The translations under genes and the position numbers were made by a program. A DNA stretch of 64,000 nt from Polyodon spathula (taxonomy: Eukaryota; Chordata; Actinopteri; Acipenseriformes; Polyodontidae): contig NC_054539.1 of NCBI RefSeq assembly GCF_017654505.1, positions 65,180,256 through 65,244,255 of the forward strand, read 5' to 3'. The notes below the pieces were generated by a model. It was not told the DNA's origin and did no database searches. It was given only the letters and a program-made list of their open reading frames with translations. Below are positions 14,600 to 25,829 of the stretch, piece by piece (within the stretch, counting starts at the first letter, position 1; every line of letters starts with the position of its first letter).

Positions 14600-14745
14600 T
14601 TGAGGAGGCTGCGTGGTCCAGTGGTTAAAGAAACAGGCTTGTAATCAGTCCTGTTCACTGCCACTGAATCATTGTATGACACTTAGCAAGTCACTTAACT
14701 TAGCAAATTGAATTTTGGTGAAAGGACCTGTTATCTTATAAGCTT
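14600..14745 (+). mobile_element. tRNA-derived SINE, degraded
   Basis: Head reads GCGTGGTCCAGTGGTTAAAG (A-box region) then GCTTGTAATCAG. The core reads GACACTTAGCAAGTCACTTA with AACTTAGC after it, matching the other SINE copies (9665-9842, 36229-36530). The B-box region is eroded. Confidence 0.75.
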
Positions 14746-16119
14746 TGACTGTTGCTGCTTCTAGCTTGAATTTATTTTAAACACAATTGCATTGTTGAGC
14801 TATTCATTCTACCCAGGGTCAGGCAGTAATTGATGCTTGCAAGGGGTAAATTACTTTGTGTGTGAGGTCATATTGTCTTTTGACTCCTGTGTGCTCCATC
14901 TGCCCAAATTAATAACCTTTATTTTGTTCTGGTAACAAGGAACAGATTTAAATCAAAGCAATGTGAAAAATAAAGAGATGCCGTGGAGAATACAAAAGTA
15001 AACAATAATACAAAGAGTAAACAAGCAATGCAGTCCAACACAGCAACATCATTACTCTCTGAAGTCTAGCTGTTTGTCATTGTAACAAACTAGGTCAGAG
15101 GTATAGTACAGCCAGCGCTCCAGATAAGGTTTTAGGTCATTGAATAATTTACTCTCCAATTTAGATTACTATGTGAGTAAAATGTATTTTGGGCAAGTAA
15201 AATACAACATTAACTTGAACTCATGAGTACTTTCAATCGATTCTGTTTAATTTTTACTTAAGGGGTATGCATTAACTACAGCTTTATGTTTTACTGAAAT
15301 GTTACTTTGAACAACAGCTTCATTTACAATCGTTCTAATTGAAAACTTTGACTTATTGAACAAGTGTTTCTTGTAATTCCCAGGCAGGCTACAATTAGCT
15401 GTCCTGGCATTTCTTTGATTCATTCTCTAGCTACCGCATATATTCACAATTGACCATTGAGATGCTGGGAACCAAAGTACAAGAAGCTTGATAACATGAC
15501 AACTCTAGCTGTGCAGCACAATTGCTATGTCTATTCTTCATGCATTAAATTTAAATATCATACTGAATTCATACATTTTCAATGCATAAAACACCCAGTC
15601 CACCGCTTACCTGGAGTGCTGGGTACAGCAGAAAACTAAGACTCCAAAAAATTCTGAATAATACCGCCAAAGCAGTTAAAACTCTGTGAAAACTATTTCA
15701 GCTTTTAAAGAAAATAAATCACCTGAGGCTTTGACCCCTGGAGGTCTGATAATCTATTATCACTTTTTAACAAGTCTATCTGTCAAAAGCATGAACAGTG
15801 TTGTCATCTTTAAATGGTGTGTCATGCCCTCTAACCAATTAAAATTGCTAAGTGACAGACTGTTTTTAGGAGAAAACCTTCATAAATTTAATAACCTTCA
15901 AAATACATGTATCTCTACTTGTATTTCAAACACTACCAAGTCGATTTAGCTTAAAGAACAAAGGTTTTATCACCACACTTGGGGTTTACAATAAAATGGG
16001 CACTATTTCATCATATATCATTTTTAATTTAAAGGAAGTTCAAAACAGTATCAATTAAAATCTGATTAACTATCCACTGTATATAATTGCTGTCAAGTAG
16101 CTTTTAGCCTTGGTGTAAA

Positions 16120-16560
16120 CAGGCTGGCTGGTGGTGACGTCAGGCCAGGAAATGAATGGATAGCAACAGCAGAATGGGGTATGAAATGCACTGATGCGTG
16201 TATTTATTAAATAAAATACGCGCATCAATGTTTTAAACAGAACAAAAGACTTTCAGAAAACACAAAACAAAATGGCGTGTTGGCCAAAATAAATAGACAA
16301 ACAAAACACTGACCCAAACAAGTACTGGGCTGAGGTGGTTTAGCACCAGTAGCAATTGTTATTATTTTTTATCTCCTCTCTACTCCTGTTCTCCACTCAC
16401 CGAACACCCAACCCATTGCAGCCAAAGCAGCAGGTTCTTATAGTGGTGACCAAGAGATTAACTAGCTATCAATGATCTTGTTAGACCCTCGGTCACATTT
16501 TGCATGGGTTTACTAAAGATGCGTGACTGTCAGCTAATTCAATAATTACTAGCCGACAGT
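16120..16560. repeat. LTR-like block sharing a start with 49211
   Basis: ACAGGCTGGCTGGTGGTGAC followed by GTCAGGCCAGGAAATGA near 16121 is closely similar to GACAGGATAGCTTGGGTGGA followed by TGACGTCAGACTAGAAATGA at 49215. Both carry a TGACGTCA-like CRE. The interior is AT-rich with ATAAAATACG, and the block merges into the GC-rich repeat from 16600. No flanking duplication found. Confidence 0.4.
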
Positions 16561-16782
16561 CACAGTCTCAAAAAGTATTTTAAAATACAAAAAAATAACA
16601 GGACACTTCAGTGGGCCCATAAGCAGTGCTCCAGGCCACGTGAGAGCAACAGATAGTCTCCCTCTATCACTGTGGACTGTTACAGCTCTCCCTCGGACGT
16701 GGGGGACTGGTGCGGCTCTCCTTCGCCCCCAGGGGACTGGTGAGGCTCTCCTTTGGTCGCTGGAGTAGGCATGGCCTTTCAC

Positions 16783-16977
16783 GCTGGAGACAGCAGGGCT
16801 TCTCCCTCTTGTGCTGGAGACAGCAAGTCTTCTCCCTCTCGTGCTGGAGACAGTGAGGCTTCTCCCTCTCGTGCTGGAGACAGTGAGGCTTCTCCCTCTC
16901 GCGCTGGAGACAGTGGGGCTTCTCCCTCTCCTGCTGGAGACAGCAGGCCTTCTCCCTCTCGCGCTGGAGACACTGGT
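16783..16977. repeat. 30-bp GC-rich tandem repeat (SPSRAGDSEA / LLSPAREGEA coding periodicity)
   Basis: Roughly seven units of a 30-bp motif containing GCTGGAGACAG and CTTCTCCCTCTCG. Because 30 is divisible by 3, all frames are open. The plus strand gives SPSRAGDSEA units and the minus strand SPAREGEASL units. One diverged unit recurs at 51672-51706 inside a proline-rich gag-like frame, so this array is probably a decayed retroelement coding repeat, not a host gene. The minus reading (acidic Ser-Pro repeats) matches the orientation of the 51.4-52.3 kb element. Confidence 0.75.
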
Positions 16978-17059
16978 ACTTGGGCTGCTGTTCTCTCCAT
17001 GTCTGCCTCTAGGTAGCAGAGGTCCAGCTATACAACTTGTGGAAGGGTGGTGGGCAATT

Positions 17060-17830
17060 CACTGACACACACGGGAGACAGAAGGTTTCGTTGCAACACC
17101 GCACTGGTGCCCAGTTTTATTATTTTCTTTGTTTTTCTCTGTAGCCCTCAGAGGGCGCTGCTGTCTGTGGCCTGAGGACCGACAATGGTAGTCAGCTCCA
17201 CAATAATACCAATGCTGGTACAGTTCAATATATTCGCACTCACAGGTGCTCAAAAGAATAATGAAAACAAAAGGTGAAAGAAAAAGGCAAAATAAAACAC
17301 AGTAATAAAACTACAAAACAAAAGTGCGGCTTACGCAGTTCCCCCACTGCCGCTATGCCCTTCAACTCGGGTCTCTGTCCTACGTTTCACTGGGGTGGCC
17401 AAGGTTCCCCTATCACTATACACGTTCCCTCGGGTAGGTAACCATATAGGTAAATAATCGGTTTATTTAAGGCTGGATGTCTTCCTCAGCTGTGCTTGTC
17501 TGATTCCGGTCACTCATTCCAACCACTGGCATTCCTGCCTGTTTACATCGGCCTTCTTGGCCAGCGTCTCTGTGTATTCTCAATCACGGCCACCCGAATG
17601 CATAACCAAGCGCAGTACTTATGGGCCGAGCAATCCCCCAAGGCCTGCCACTCAGAGAGAGGGAAAGCCCACACACCCTCTTCTCAACCTCTTGGTGTCA
17701 TCGCCATTACTGACAGGCGGAACTTATGGGATGCCGCCCTCGTCCTGCAGTACCACGCCCTTGACCTACAGTACCACGCATGCGCCAGATAGTCAGCACA
17801 GACCTCCCCTGTTACTGCTAGGCCTTCCAT
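17060..17830. repeat. LTR-like retroelement block
   Basis: Contains AAGGTTTCGTTGCAACACCG, several AATAAAAC signals on the plus strand, and a right part (17640-17815) homologous to 60300-60432: GAGAGGGAAAGCC.ACACACC, a TGTCAT.GCCAT block, then CAGA.AGTCAGCACAGA followed by CCCCTGTTAC. The shared end in CCTGTTAC looks like an LTR terminus. No paired LTR found, so solo or truncated. Confidence 0.5.
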
Positions 17831-18270
17831 TGGTCGCCATCCCAATGCCACAGGGCATTAATTACCATGGGCATGGAGTAACATAGCTGGCCTGACTTTA
17901 GCTCCATATACACATCCCTCTCCATCTTTATTTTATTTTAATATTTTTTCCAAAAAACACTTTTCTTGAAAAAGACAATTGCAACAGATGTACGAAAGGG
18001 AAATGGCCAGTGCATCTTGAAAAATGTGCATGCGCAAATTCGTAAGGGAAACTGTACACCTCCACAGCAAGATGCTCCGGGGACTATGCAGATTGGTCAC
18101 TTGGCCTGATTATTTATGCAGAGCAGATGCACCTGTGCATAATGATATGTACGAAAGTGAGCATGTAATCGCTCCATTAAAATAAATGTGTTTAATTAAA
18201 CAAATGCTAGGAATAAAAAGGGTTAAAATGATATTCTGGTGATACTGGTTAACAAAAAACAAATACTAAC

Positions 18271-18329
18271 CTCGTCAAATCTTGCTTCATCTTCACAGTT
18301 TTCCAGAACCCGTGTATAAAATGAGAGCC
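18271..18329 (-). CDS. OTOF: Otoferlin (OTOF) exon 2
   Basis: This 59-nt exon begins with two bases that complete the Gly codon split by intron 1, then 19 codons reading LSFYTRVLENCEDEARFDE. The YxRVLENCED core is the hallmark of the otoferlin C2A domain just after the first beta strand. The acceptor (CCAAG, exon from 18329) follows a pyrimidine-rich run with TTCTTTTTTTCTTC, and the donor at 18270-18269 reads GTTAGT. The exon ends in phase 0. Intron 1 is about 12 kb (18330-30309). The next otoferlin exon should encode a TFRWPV-like stretch; I did not find it in the remaining 18 kb, so intron 2 probably runs past the left edge of the window. Confidence 0.92.
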
Positions 18330-18485
18330 CTTGGAAAAGAAGAAAAAAAGCTTTTACTAAGCAAGTAGTCTATTTTGTATACAACTAACTTTATCCTATA
18401 TACTGTATAACAGAGACATGTGTGCCAATGACACCTGTACATTTCCAAATCCCCCAGCTAAAAAGTTAATTAAATTAATTAAATT

Positions 18486-19185
18486 AAGCGTTTGTCTCCA
18501 GCATATTGCTGAAATCAATTACTGCCATATGCCCCTTGGACCCCTGGCCAATAAATCTTGTCCGTCCCTGTGCCTCTGACCTTGCTCCTTCCATTATGCC
18601 CACTCTCAACCTGTCCCTGGACTCAGGCTTGGTTCCTGCTGCCCTCAAGATTGCCCAAGTAATGCCAGTGCTCAAAAAACCCTCCCTCGACTGGGCTGTT
18701 TTATCTCATTTTCGTCCCATATCCAATCCTCCTTTTCTCGACAAAACTCTTGAAAGGGTTATAGCCAGCCAGCTGACTAAACATCTCACAGATAACAATC
18801 TGCTTGAATCTCTGCAGTCTGGCTTCCGACCGCATCACAGTTCTGAAACTGCTCTACTCTGGATTGTAAATGATCTCCTGCTTAATGCTGATGCTGCTGC
18901 TCCCTCTGTCCTTGTCCTCCTGGACCTAACTGCTGCTTTTGACACCATAGATCATAACATTCTTCTTGACCACCTTCAGAAGTATGCTGAGATCTCTGGT
19001 CTCTCCTGGCTGTCCTCTTACCTATCTGGATGCATACAGTCTGTTTTCTATGATGGAAACAGTGCTGATGCAACCCCGGTCATTTGTGGTGTCCCTCAAA
19101 GGTCTGTTCTTGGGCCTCTTCTCTTCAACATCTACATGCTTTACTATGAAAGGCACTACGTAAAATAACTGACTGAAAATTGACT
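18486..19185 (+). mobile_element. L2-type LINE fragment with internal deletion, reverse transcriptase part
   Basis: A 220-codon open frame (18506-19168) covers the first half of a LINE reverse transcriptase. Visible are VMPVLKKPSLD (finger region), FRPISNPPFLDKTLERVIA, then SGFRPHHSSETALLWIVNDL, the motif A block LDLTAAFDTIDHNILLDHL with its catalytic Asp, and GVPQRSVLGPLLFNIYML. In an intact element GVPQG and then the second-Asp box (YADD) follow. Here the frame jumps from IYML straight into CTATGAAAGGCACTACGTAA, the typical L2 3' tail, so the thumb, YADD and C-terminus are deleted. The fragment is 5' truncated and sits 160 bp outside OTOF exon 2. Inactive; no host function implied. Confidence 0.85.
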
Positions 19186-20213
19186 GATTAATTAACTTAA
19201 CCAGCTGAGCAAGGAATAATGAAGCGTGTTAGATCTAAAAGTGGACCCTTTCTTTAATCCTGTGAGTTGTGTGAGCCTTTCTTTATAAATTGTAACATTG
19301 AAAGCTATCCACTCAGTGACCCCACGAAGGGTCGAGAAGGATTTATATATTCTACCATGTAGACACTGAACCTGCAGGAAGCAAGATATTGACCATGCTG
19401 GCATTGGAATACACTGCAGAGTGCTGACAGAAACAAATAGGCACAAATATTAGGCAAATATATAATATACGACAACATGCAAATTCCCATGGCCAGCATG
19501 TTAGCAAGCGTGTAGCTTGGACAACCAGATTGTATTACTGTAACTCTGTGTAAGAAATGATAATACAAAATGAGCCTTCACTAGTCCAACCAACCAACCA
19601 AATGACAAAACTCATAGGTAGGATGCATACGTAGGCCACCATTTCTTAGATTCTGTTAAACACAATTGCATGGGAGATGAAACCTCCATTACAACTTCAT
19701 CACCCTGTTTCAGTTTGTAACACCGGAGCTGCTTTACTGGTTTAGCGCCTTGAAAAATATTCTGCACAGTGGACCGAATATTACACCGTTCCAGAGTATC
19801 AGAAGAAAACAGCAGCAGGAGGACTGCTGATGATAAATTAGTGGGGGAATATCCTGTTTGGTTTCCAAGAAACAGAGGCAAGTGCATACAGACCGTTTAA
19901 TAGGTTTGTCTCTGTTCTGATTCACTCGGCTTCACTCAAAGGTTGGAACCTATTATGAGTTTATTATAGCTGAAACCTAAGCAGTTAAAGAACATTATAG
20001 TAGTAGAGTGAAGACGTGAAGACTCCTATCAACTTGCAATACAATTTAGCATTACACACCCATTAGAGAACCCTGTAATACTGTAGCACTTCCAGGTGAT
20101 CAAATGACAGGGAAATATAAAAGATGCACCAATAATTTGAGGTGACAGTTTACACCCAAACAAATATACATCAGACAACACTCACAGTACAATCAATACA
20201 ATACCTTGCATAT

Positions 20214-20889
20214 ACTGTAGATAGGGTTGCCACAGGGCCCCATAATTCCGGAACACTTTGAGACGGGACAGCGTTTTTAAGCTGCCCTTAAACTGAAAGA
20301 AATAAATATGTGAACTGAGCACTGAGCACTTGCTTAATTAATACTGCTTCTTAATTATCTGAGTCATTATGATTAACCCCCCCCCCCAAAAAAACGCACC
20401 TTGAATTAACCTATGTGTAGGTTTATTCAAGATATTTTTATTTTTATTTCGTACAATTAGTATTTCAGTTCTCAGTATTTAAAAGTTGCTATTTATAGCC
20501 TGTTAATTAGTAATGTATAGCCCTAATTTACACTGAATCTCCCAATTAAATAACAACACTGATCCAGTGTTCACACTGTCTGGTGTCAGGAATAGTGAAC
20601 AGCTGGTCAGTATTAATGATTTGAGTGGGAGAAGATGATATACTATTACTAACTATAAAGGAACTTTAATATAAATATTTTAAAAACTATTAATAAAATA
20701 AATAAATATTGATGATGGTACTTTTTTTTATTTATTTAATTTGTTAAAAGCTAGTGTTGTATTGTCAATTTAGCAAAGGTTTAGCACTTAATTCATGGGT
20801 TGATTTTCTTCAGTTTAATGCAACTTCAAAATCCTGTTCTGTCTCAGTGTTCTGGAATTACGGGGTCAGGTGCCAACCCTAACTGTAGA
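20214..20889. mobile_element. Non-autonomous hAT-type element (MITE) with 8-bp target duplications
   Basis: The element spans 20222-20881 (660 bp). The left end reads TAGGGTTGCCACAGGGCCCC and then ATAATTCCGGAACACTTTGA. The right end is its inverted copy (TCAGTGTTCTGGAATTACGG, then GGTCAGGTGCCAACCCTA). An exact 8-bp direct repeat, ACTGTAGA, flanks it at 20214-20221 and 20882-20889, the target-duplication length of hAT transposons. The interior is AT-rich with a poly-C run (20379-20387) and no transposase frame. An intact duplication suggests a relatively clean insertion. Confidence 0.85.
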
Positions 20890-21049
20890 CCACAATAACT
20901 ATGTTTAAACTACAGTTGTTGGTATCTGTACTTTATTAAAAACACATGTCCATCACTACAACTACATAACCCCTGTTTTAGTGTTATTCTCTGTGATAAC
21001 TACATAGGGAAATTAATCCTACTTTTGTTTTACTTGCTATTTGTATTAC

Positions 21050-21590
21050 CCATTGCGGCAGGGCCCTGTCTGTACATAGTGCATTGTTTGGTTTGTGTTG
21101 GTGGTGGTGGTTGGCAGGGATGGGGTTAATTCCTATCCCTGCCAAAAACATGTGAGAATGTAGCTGGAGCCTAACAATTGATGATTAATTAAGCTCCAGC
21201 CACATGGGATATAATGGAGAGAAATGGGTTGTTTCGGGCAGTGTTTGGAAGGAGGTATGTGAGCGACTGGGAAAAGCACGAAAAGAAAAGAAAAGAAAAA
21301 GTGAGTCTAAAAATGAAAGTTGAATTAGGGTTAGAGAATCTTTGAAGGCAACTGCCCAGCCTGACCTCAATATTATTTTTCTTCTATGTGGAGCTATGCT
21401 GCTTTTGTTTCAGCTTTTATTTGGCTGTGAGCAGTGTTTTTTTTTTTTTTTTTTGTTACAATATTATTTATTTTTGTTGATAAAAAATGGCACAAGAACG
21501 CGCCTTTCACCCGAGTTCCTGCCTGTGTTGTTTCTGTCAGCTATCTGGTCTAGGGACCTCGAACTGCGATCACCCTGTTACACCCATCTT
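21050..21590 (+). repeat. LTR-like block
   Basis: Runs from GCGGCAGGGCCCTGTCTGTA to ATCACCCTGTTACA. The right end (CCTGTTAC) is the same terminal wording seen at 17810 and 60430. It holds a polypurine (AAAAG)n tract at 21278-21300 and a poly-T run at 21437-21454. Consistent with a solo LTR; no flanking duplication identified. Confidence 0.4.
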
Positions 21591-22682
21591 TACACCAGAG
21601 CCTGGTGGGGCGTGTGTGCTCAATCTAGCTCAGCACTTTAGCTAGTCAACAACTAATCTCCTGGAGTTTACCTTGATTGCCACATCAGGAGGGTCGAGAG
21701 AGAATCTTCCAGTTTTTAGGGTAAAATAGTATAGTTTTCCTCCCTCTTTGTGGGGGTGAAGAGCTATTTCAATAGGAATTGGATTTTTGTATGGTAAAGT
21801 AGAATACTATTTTGAATAATAGGTACACATTGAGGATAGTATAACTTCTTGTAGTAGCAGTTGAAAAATATTTTTATTATAATATTTCTACAATAGTGTC
21901 TCTCCATGCACCTGGATTGGCCTTAATTTTATACTGTTGTGCTAAACAAACCAAGCTCCATCAGCAGAACATGCTTTCTCCATTACTAGACTCTGTCAAG
22001 TAATGTCAAGAGTCCATTGGAGAAGTAAATTAACAACTAGACACTGAAGAAAAACAAAGCATTCCCTGAGGCAGTGTGTAGAGGAATAGAACCTCTGATA
22101 TCACAATATGAGAGAGAAACAGTTCATTTTCACTGGACAACACACCACAAATGCATGTTTAAAAAAGCAGATATAACAAACATGATCATTTTATTCAATA
22201 TTTAAAAAAATAGAGGCTTATAAAATGTGTGCTTTGGGGTGGTATGAAACAAGATTGGGTTTAATTGGTACCTCCTACTGTAGTAAACCAGACAATCAAT
22301 ACATAATGCAGTGTAACTAGATAGAATAACAAAGCTATAAGACCAAATGCTAATCTCCATTTATTCAAACCCAGAGTGCCACAGTTCATTAATATTGTTT
22401 TAATATGACTTTGTTACATGTTCACTAAGTGGGCAAAGCTATGGTTAGGAGGAAGAAATTTAATGGGCATGTAGTGTACCTGTAAAATTATGAAAAATCC
22501 CAAAATATTTGACATGTTAAAATATTTGTAACCAATGTTTATGATACCTTTGTATTTATATAATTTAGTGGGGATATTCTGGGTCAATTGCAAAGAACAA
22601 AAGAAGTGTACTAGCTAGCTTGTACCAAATAAAATAATCACCCCTGTCTATAAAATTCACTTTATTGTACTGCTGGTTACTG

Positions 22683-23330
22683 CTAATCATCAGTGTTCAT
22701 CTCAATTTGCATCCCAAGGTGCTCTAATTTAGCCTGAAAATATTTTTCTATAACCATGCAAGCTCTCTGCTTTAATTTTATCAGTTGCATCTTTTCATTA
22801 TGCAGTTCTTGGTCTTGTGCTTCCTGGTTTTGTAGTAATCTTACTTTTAATTCGTGTTCTCTTTCTGATAATTCTAGTATTTTTTGTTCAAATGCAGGAA
22901 GCTCTCGCTGACATACAGCTCGACCCATGTGCCTTGGCTCCCAACCTGACTACGGCCTAAACCTGAGCTAGCCCTTTCCCCCGCCATCTCCCGGTCTTCA
23001 GATCCCAAGCCTAATGGTCCCTCTGCACCTGACGATTGGGCTGCCCACTCAGGAGAAGAGTCACTGTCAACATGTGATCAGTTTGTAATCTGGTCACTAT
23101 TTGATTGTGTTGATACGGCACTGTTTTGTGTAATATGGGCAGTATGGGTGTCGGTAATGGCATTATCTGTATTACAAATATGAAAACTCTTCCTAAAAGG
23201 TACATTTGTTGGTTCTGAAAGTCTGTTTTGTGATGCAGATGAAGTTGACTCAGTAGATGAATGGCAGACAGATGAAAGATTTACATGAGACTGGACAGAA
23301 CAGTCCCTCCCCCCCACACCCCCCACATGC
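22683..23330 (-). pseudogene. C-terminal part of a decayed Myb/SANT-like transposon protein
   Basis: Minus strand. The frame 22928-22683 encodes an 81-residue stretch rich in Glu, Lys, Leu and Gln (ELPAFEQKILELSEREHELK, then a QKEAQ-like helical run) with heptad-like spacing, like the coiled C-terminus of the Myb/SANT-like accessory proteins of Harbinger/PIF transposons. Upstream (23326-23078) is a Ser/Thr-rich frame that would be the linker. The frames are offset, so the copy is broken. It probably continues at 25425-25829, with a LINE inserted between. The family call rests on architecture. Confidence 0.4.
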
Positions 23331-23594
23331 GTCAGTAATTCCTGTAATAAAGCACCTTGTTTACAGTTGACATTGTCCTCATGTTATTTTTATAAGATGT
23401 ACCAAGCATTAAATGGGGTCTATGTGAATTAATATTCATAACTGCTTTTAAACATAATCATTCATTCCACGCTGCCTCAGCAGAGTGGGACTTCATGGTA
23501 AAGGAATAGTGCAGCTACCAATCTCTGCTCTAACCAAGGAGTTTAAGTGCGCCAAAATCCGACTGGAAATGACATTAGTAGATTCACGTGACAA

Positions 23595-25165
23595 ATGCGT
23601 AAGGGAGGCAGCACCGGTGCTGAAATCTGGAAGATAATGGACGGCAAAGAAGATGCTAAGGCAGTGAAAGATGCTAAGGCTGTGCTTCAAATCGGAGATA
23701 TTATGGTGCAAGTTCAGCATGGAAAAGGATGTTTTGGTCTCAGTTCAGCTCCTCCTACATGGCACAAGGCAACCCAGCTCAACGGAGGAAGCTGGGAGTC
23801 AATGAGGTGCAAAAGCAGGAGGAGAGGATCAGGTGTGTAAAGGCTATTTCCCAGGCCAAGTAGGGAGAATGGATGAGATGGGAGAGTGTGGAACAATGCA
23901 AGATCGGTTGGCATGACCTATGGACAGTGGAACACAGCAGGATCAGTTTCCTCATCAGATCAACATATGATGTTCTCCCATCATTACAGAACCTAAACCT
24001 CTGGGTGGGTGAGGATCCCTCATGTTCTTTGTGTTCATCACCTGCAACATTAAGGCACATTTTGACAGGATGTAAGGTGGGTCTTAGACAAGGACGGTTT
24101 ACTTGGTGCCATGACCAGGTGCTGTGATGTTTGGCCTTAGCATTGGAAGACAAGCGTAACCTGACCAATAAGTTGCCACCAGTTCCATCAAAGCATTACA
24201 CGCAAAAGACAATATTTCTCCATCCAAGAGAGCAACCACCAAGAAAAGGTGTTAAAACCAAACCTCGCCCTGGAAAACTGGAAGATGCTGGCAGATGTTG
24301 GTCAACAGTTTATTTTTCCAACAGATTGCCACCACTAACCTTCGACCAGACAGAGTTAACAGTGCCATGGGAAGATGCTGTGGATGAGGCGTATGAGAGG
24401 AAGAAACTTCGGTATGCTCAACTAGCTGCTGAAGCTGAACAGCGAGGATGGAGAGTCCTGAGTTTAGCCAGTGGAGAAGGGATGTCAAGAATTTGTGGCA
24501 CCCGGTTTCTCAGAGATGTCGGGTTCAGTGACCAAGAGTTGCGTCGCAGTGAAGAACTTATCTGAAGCAGCAGAAAGGAGCTGCAACTGGCTGTGGTTGA
24601 GACTGAAAGATTCTGGATGGGGATCTCAAGCACAATAGAAAGAAATCAATGCTGATGTACAGGTAAGTAAGCTGGGCTGAGCTGAGTGGGGGATGGAGGG
24701 GGGTGGTGCTGGGATGCCAGAATCACTGTTGAGCCCTCTTGAGGTGTCGTGGGCTGGTCAGCGAAACACCAAGGATGGAAGTTGCCCACTTGAAGACCCC
24801 AGAGATGTACCCTACTTAGCTCAATCCAGATATTTGTGATGCTGATGCGCTGGGAAGACCGCACTGGGTTGATCCCCGGAGCCAGCATCGCAGCCGATGT
24901 GTGTGCTGATGCGCTGTGGAGGCAAAATGAGCTGATCCCTGGAGCCAGCATTACACTTCAGCAATCAACACCTGACACAAAGCTACATCATCAAATGTAA
25001 AACAACGCAAATGGATGGAGATGCAGATGGATCACATTAGTTTACTGCAAAGCTACGTCTTGGTTGGTGCTTATGTTGGTGAGAGCCGAGTTCAGATCTC
25101 AAAGTCTTCAAAAGTTCAACATCTACTCTCAAAAATCTTCAAAAGTTCAACATCTACTCTCATGT
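23595..25165 (+). mobile_element. 3' part of an R2/NeSL-like LINE (restriction-like endonuclease type)
   Basis: Three consecutive plus-strand frames. 23595-23840 has SAPPTWHKATQL, typical of the post-RT region. 23873-24127 has ISFLIRSTYDVLPSLQNLNL followed by a CSLCSSPATLRHILTGC zinc knuckle (C-x2-C-x8-H-x4-C). 24131-24565 ends with ELTVPWEDAVDEAYERKKLR and AQLAAEAEQRGW. In intact copies I know, a PDLVLW segment followed by a second catalytic block lies between the knuckle and ELTVPWE. Here TTCGACCAGAC runs straight into AGAGTTAACAGTGCC, so the endonuclease active-site segment is missing and the frame is shifted. The 3' UTR follows (24566 on), with two copies of a TGATCCC.GGAGCCAGCAT block and two tandem copies of TCTTCAAAAGTTCAACATCT near 25107-25160. 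5' truncated and dead. Confidence 0.75.
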
Positions 25166-25424
25166 AATGGAAATCAGTACTGAACTGCAAACACATATTC
25201 AACTATAACTTGTGCATACAAATTCCCAAATAAATATCAAAAGGTTACATTGTAGTTGTGGCTGGGTGTTTCCTCTTCTCCCCCGTGTGCCTTCCAGTAC
25301 CTGTGAAGAATAGCCTGTTAATTGGGCAAATGCAACTTGCGTTTTGTGTGTGTGTATGTATGCCTGTAACATAAAATATACAGTAGCATATACCAAGTGC
25401 AGTGCATTTAATATTATTACCTGA

Positions 25425-25829
25425 TGTTCCTGGGACAGATTCTTGCTTATTCACCCCAGTGTTGTCACTGTCAATGACTCCTTCAATGGGGGAAAGTGTA
25501 TTGGGCACCATGGATTTTATTATACAATATAACTGGGGCAAAGGATGGTTTCATGCTCCACTCAGCTGCTGCTGTTGTTGCTTGACAAAGCACTTATGGT
25601 CTCCTATTTCAGCCTTTTCCACAGAGTTTTTAAAGCTGCCGCTGTTCCCAGTCGCCTTTCAGGAAATGCAGCATTAAATTTTGTTGCAAATTCACGGCAA
25701 GCATTTCAGCACTGTAACACCACAGTAGTATGTTTTCTACCACCTTCCACTGTTTTTAATGTAATTTTTTACACATTCAACTACATTTTTTTGTTCAGTT
25801 GAGTAATTTTGTGTACGACCTCCAGCCAT
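25425..25829 (-). pseudogene. N-terminal part of a decayed Myb/SANT-like DNA-binding protein
   Basis: Minus strand from ATG at 25829: MAGGRTQNYSTEQKNVVECV then KNYIKNSGRW and a stop. After a frame change come REFATKFNAAFPERRLGTAA and LKTLWKRLK, which resembles the third helix and LKxxWxxLK signature of Myb/SANT-like domains in Harbinger accessory proteins. Further in-frame stops follow, then a linker frame with PNTLSPIEGVIDSD. Several stops and shifts mark it as a pseudogene. Probably the same gene as 22683-23330, split by the LINE at 23595-25165. Confidence 0.4.

Larger units (their letters stand above)
1..18270 (-). other. OTOF intron 2 (partial), no further exon recognised
   Basis: Inferred intron, because exon 2 lies at 18271-18329 on the minus strand and no exon 3 was seen. 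Parts not listed separately: 400-2100, 2930-4680, 5020-6110, 6200-9660, 9850-11040, 11580-14590 and 14750-16110 are AT-rich unique-looking sequence with short homopolymers and no convincing splice-flanked reading frame. A poly-C run sits at 2103-2116. A stretch at 11230-11400 resembles 41240-41400. Confidence 0.7.

Noticed and set aside
16783..16977. CRISPR-like array
   Set aside because: Units are contiguous without unique spacers, periodic in codons, and in a vertebrate genome; it is a tandem repeat.
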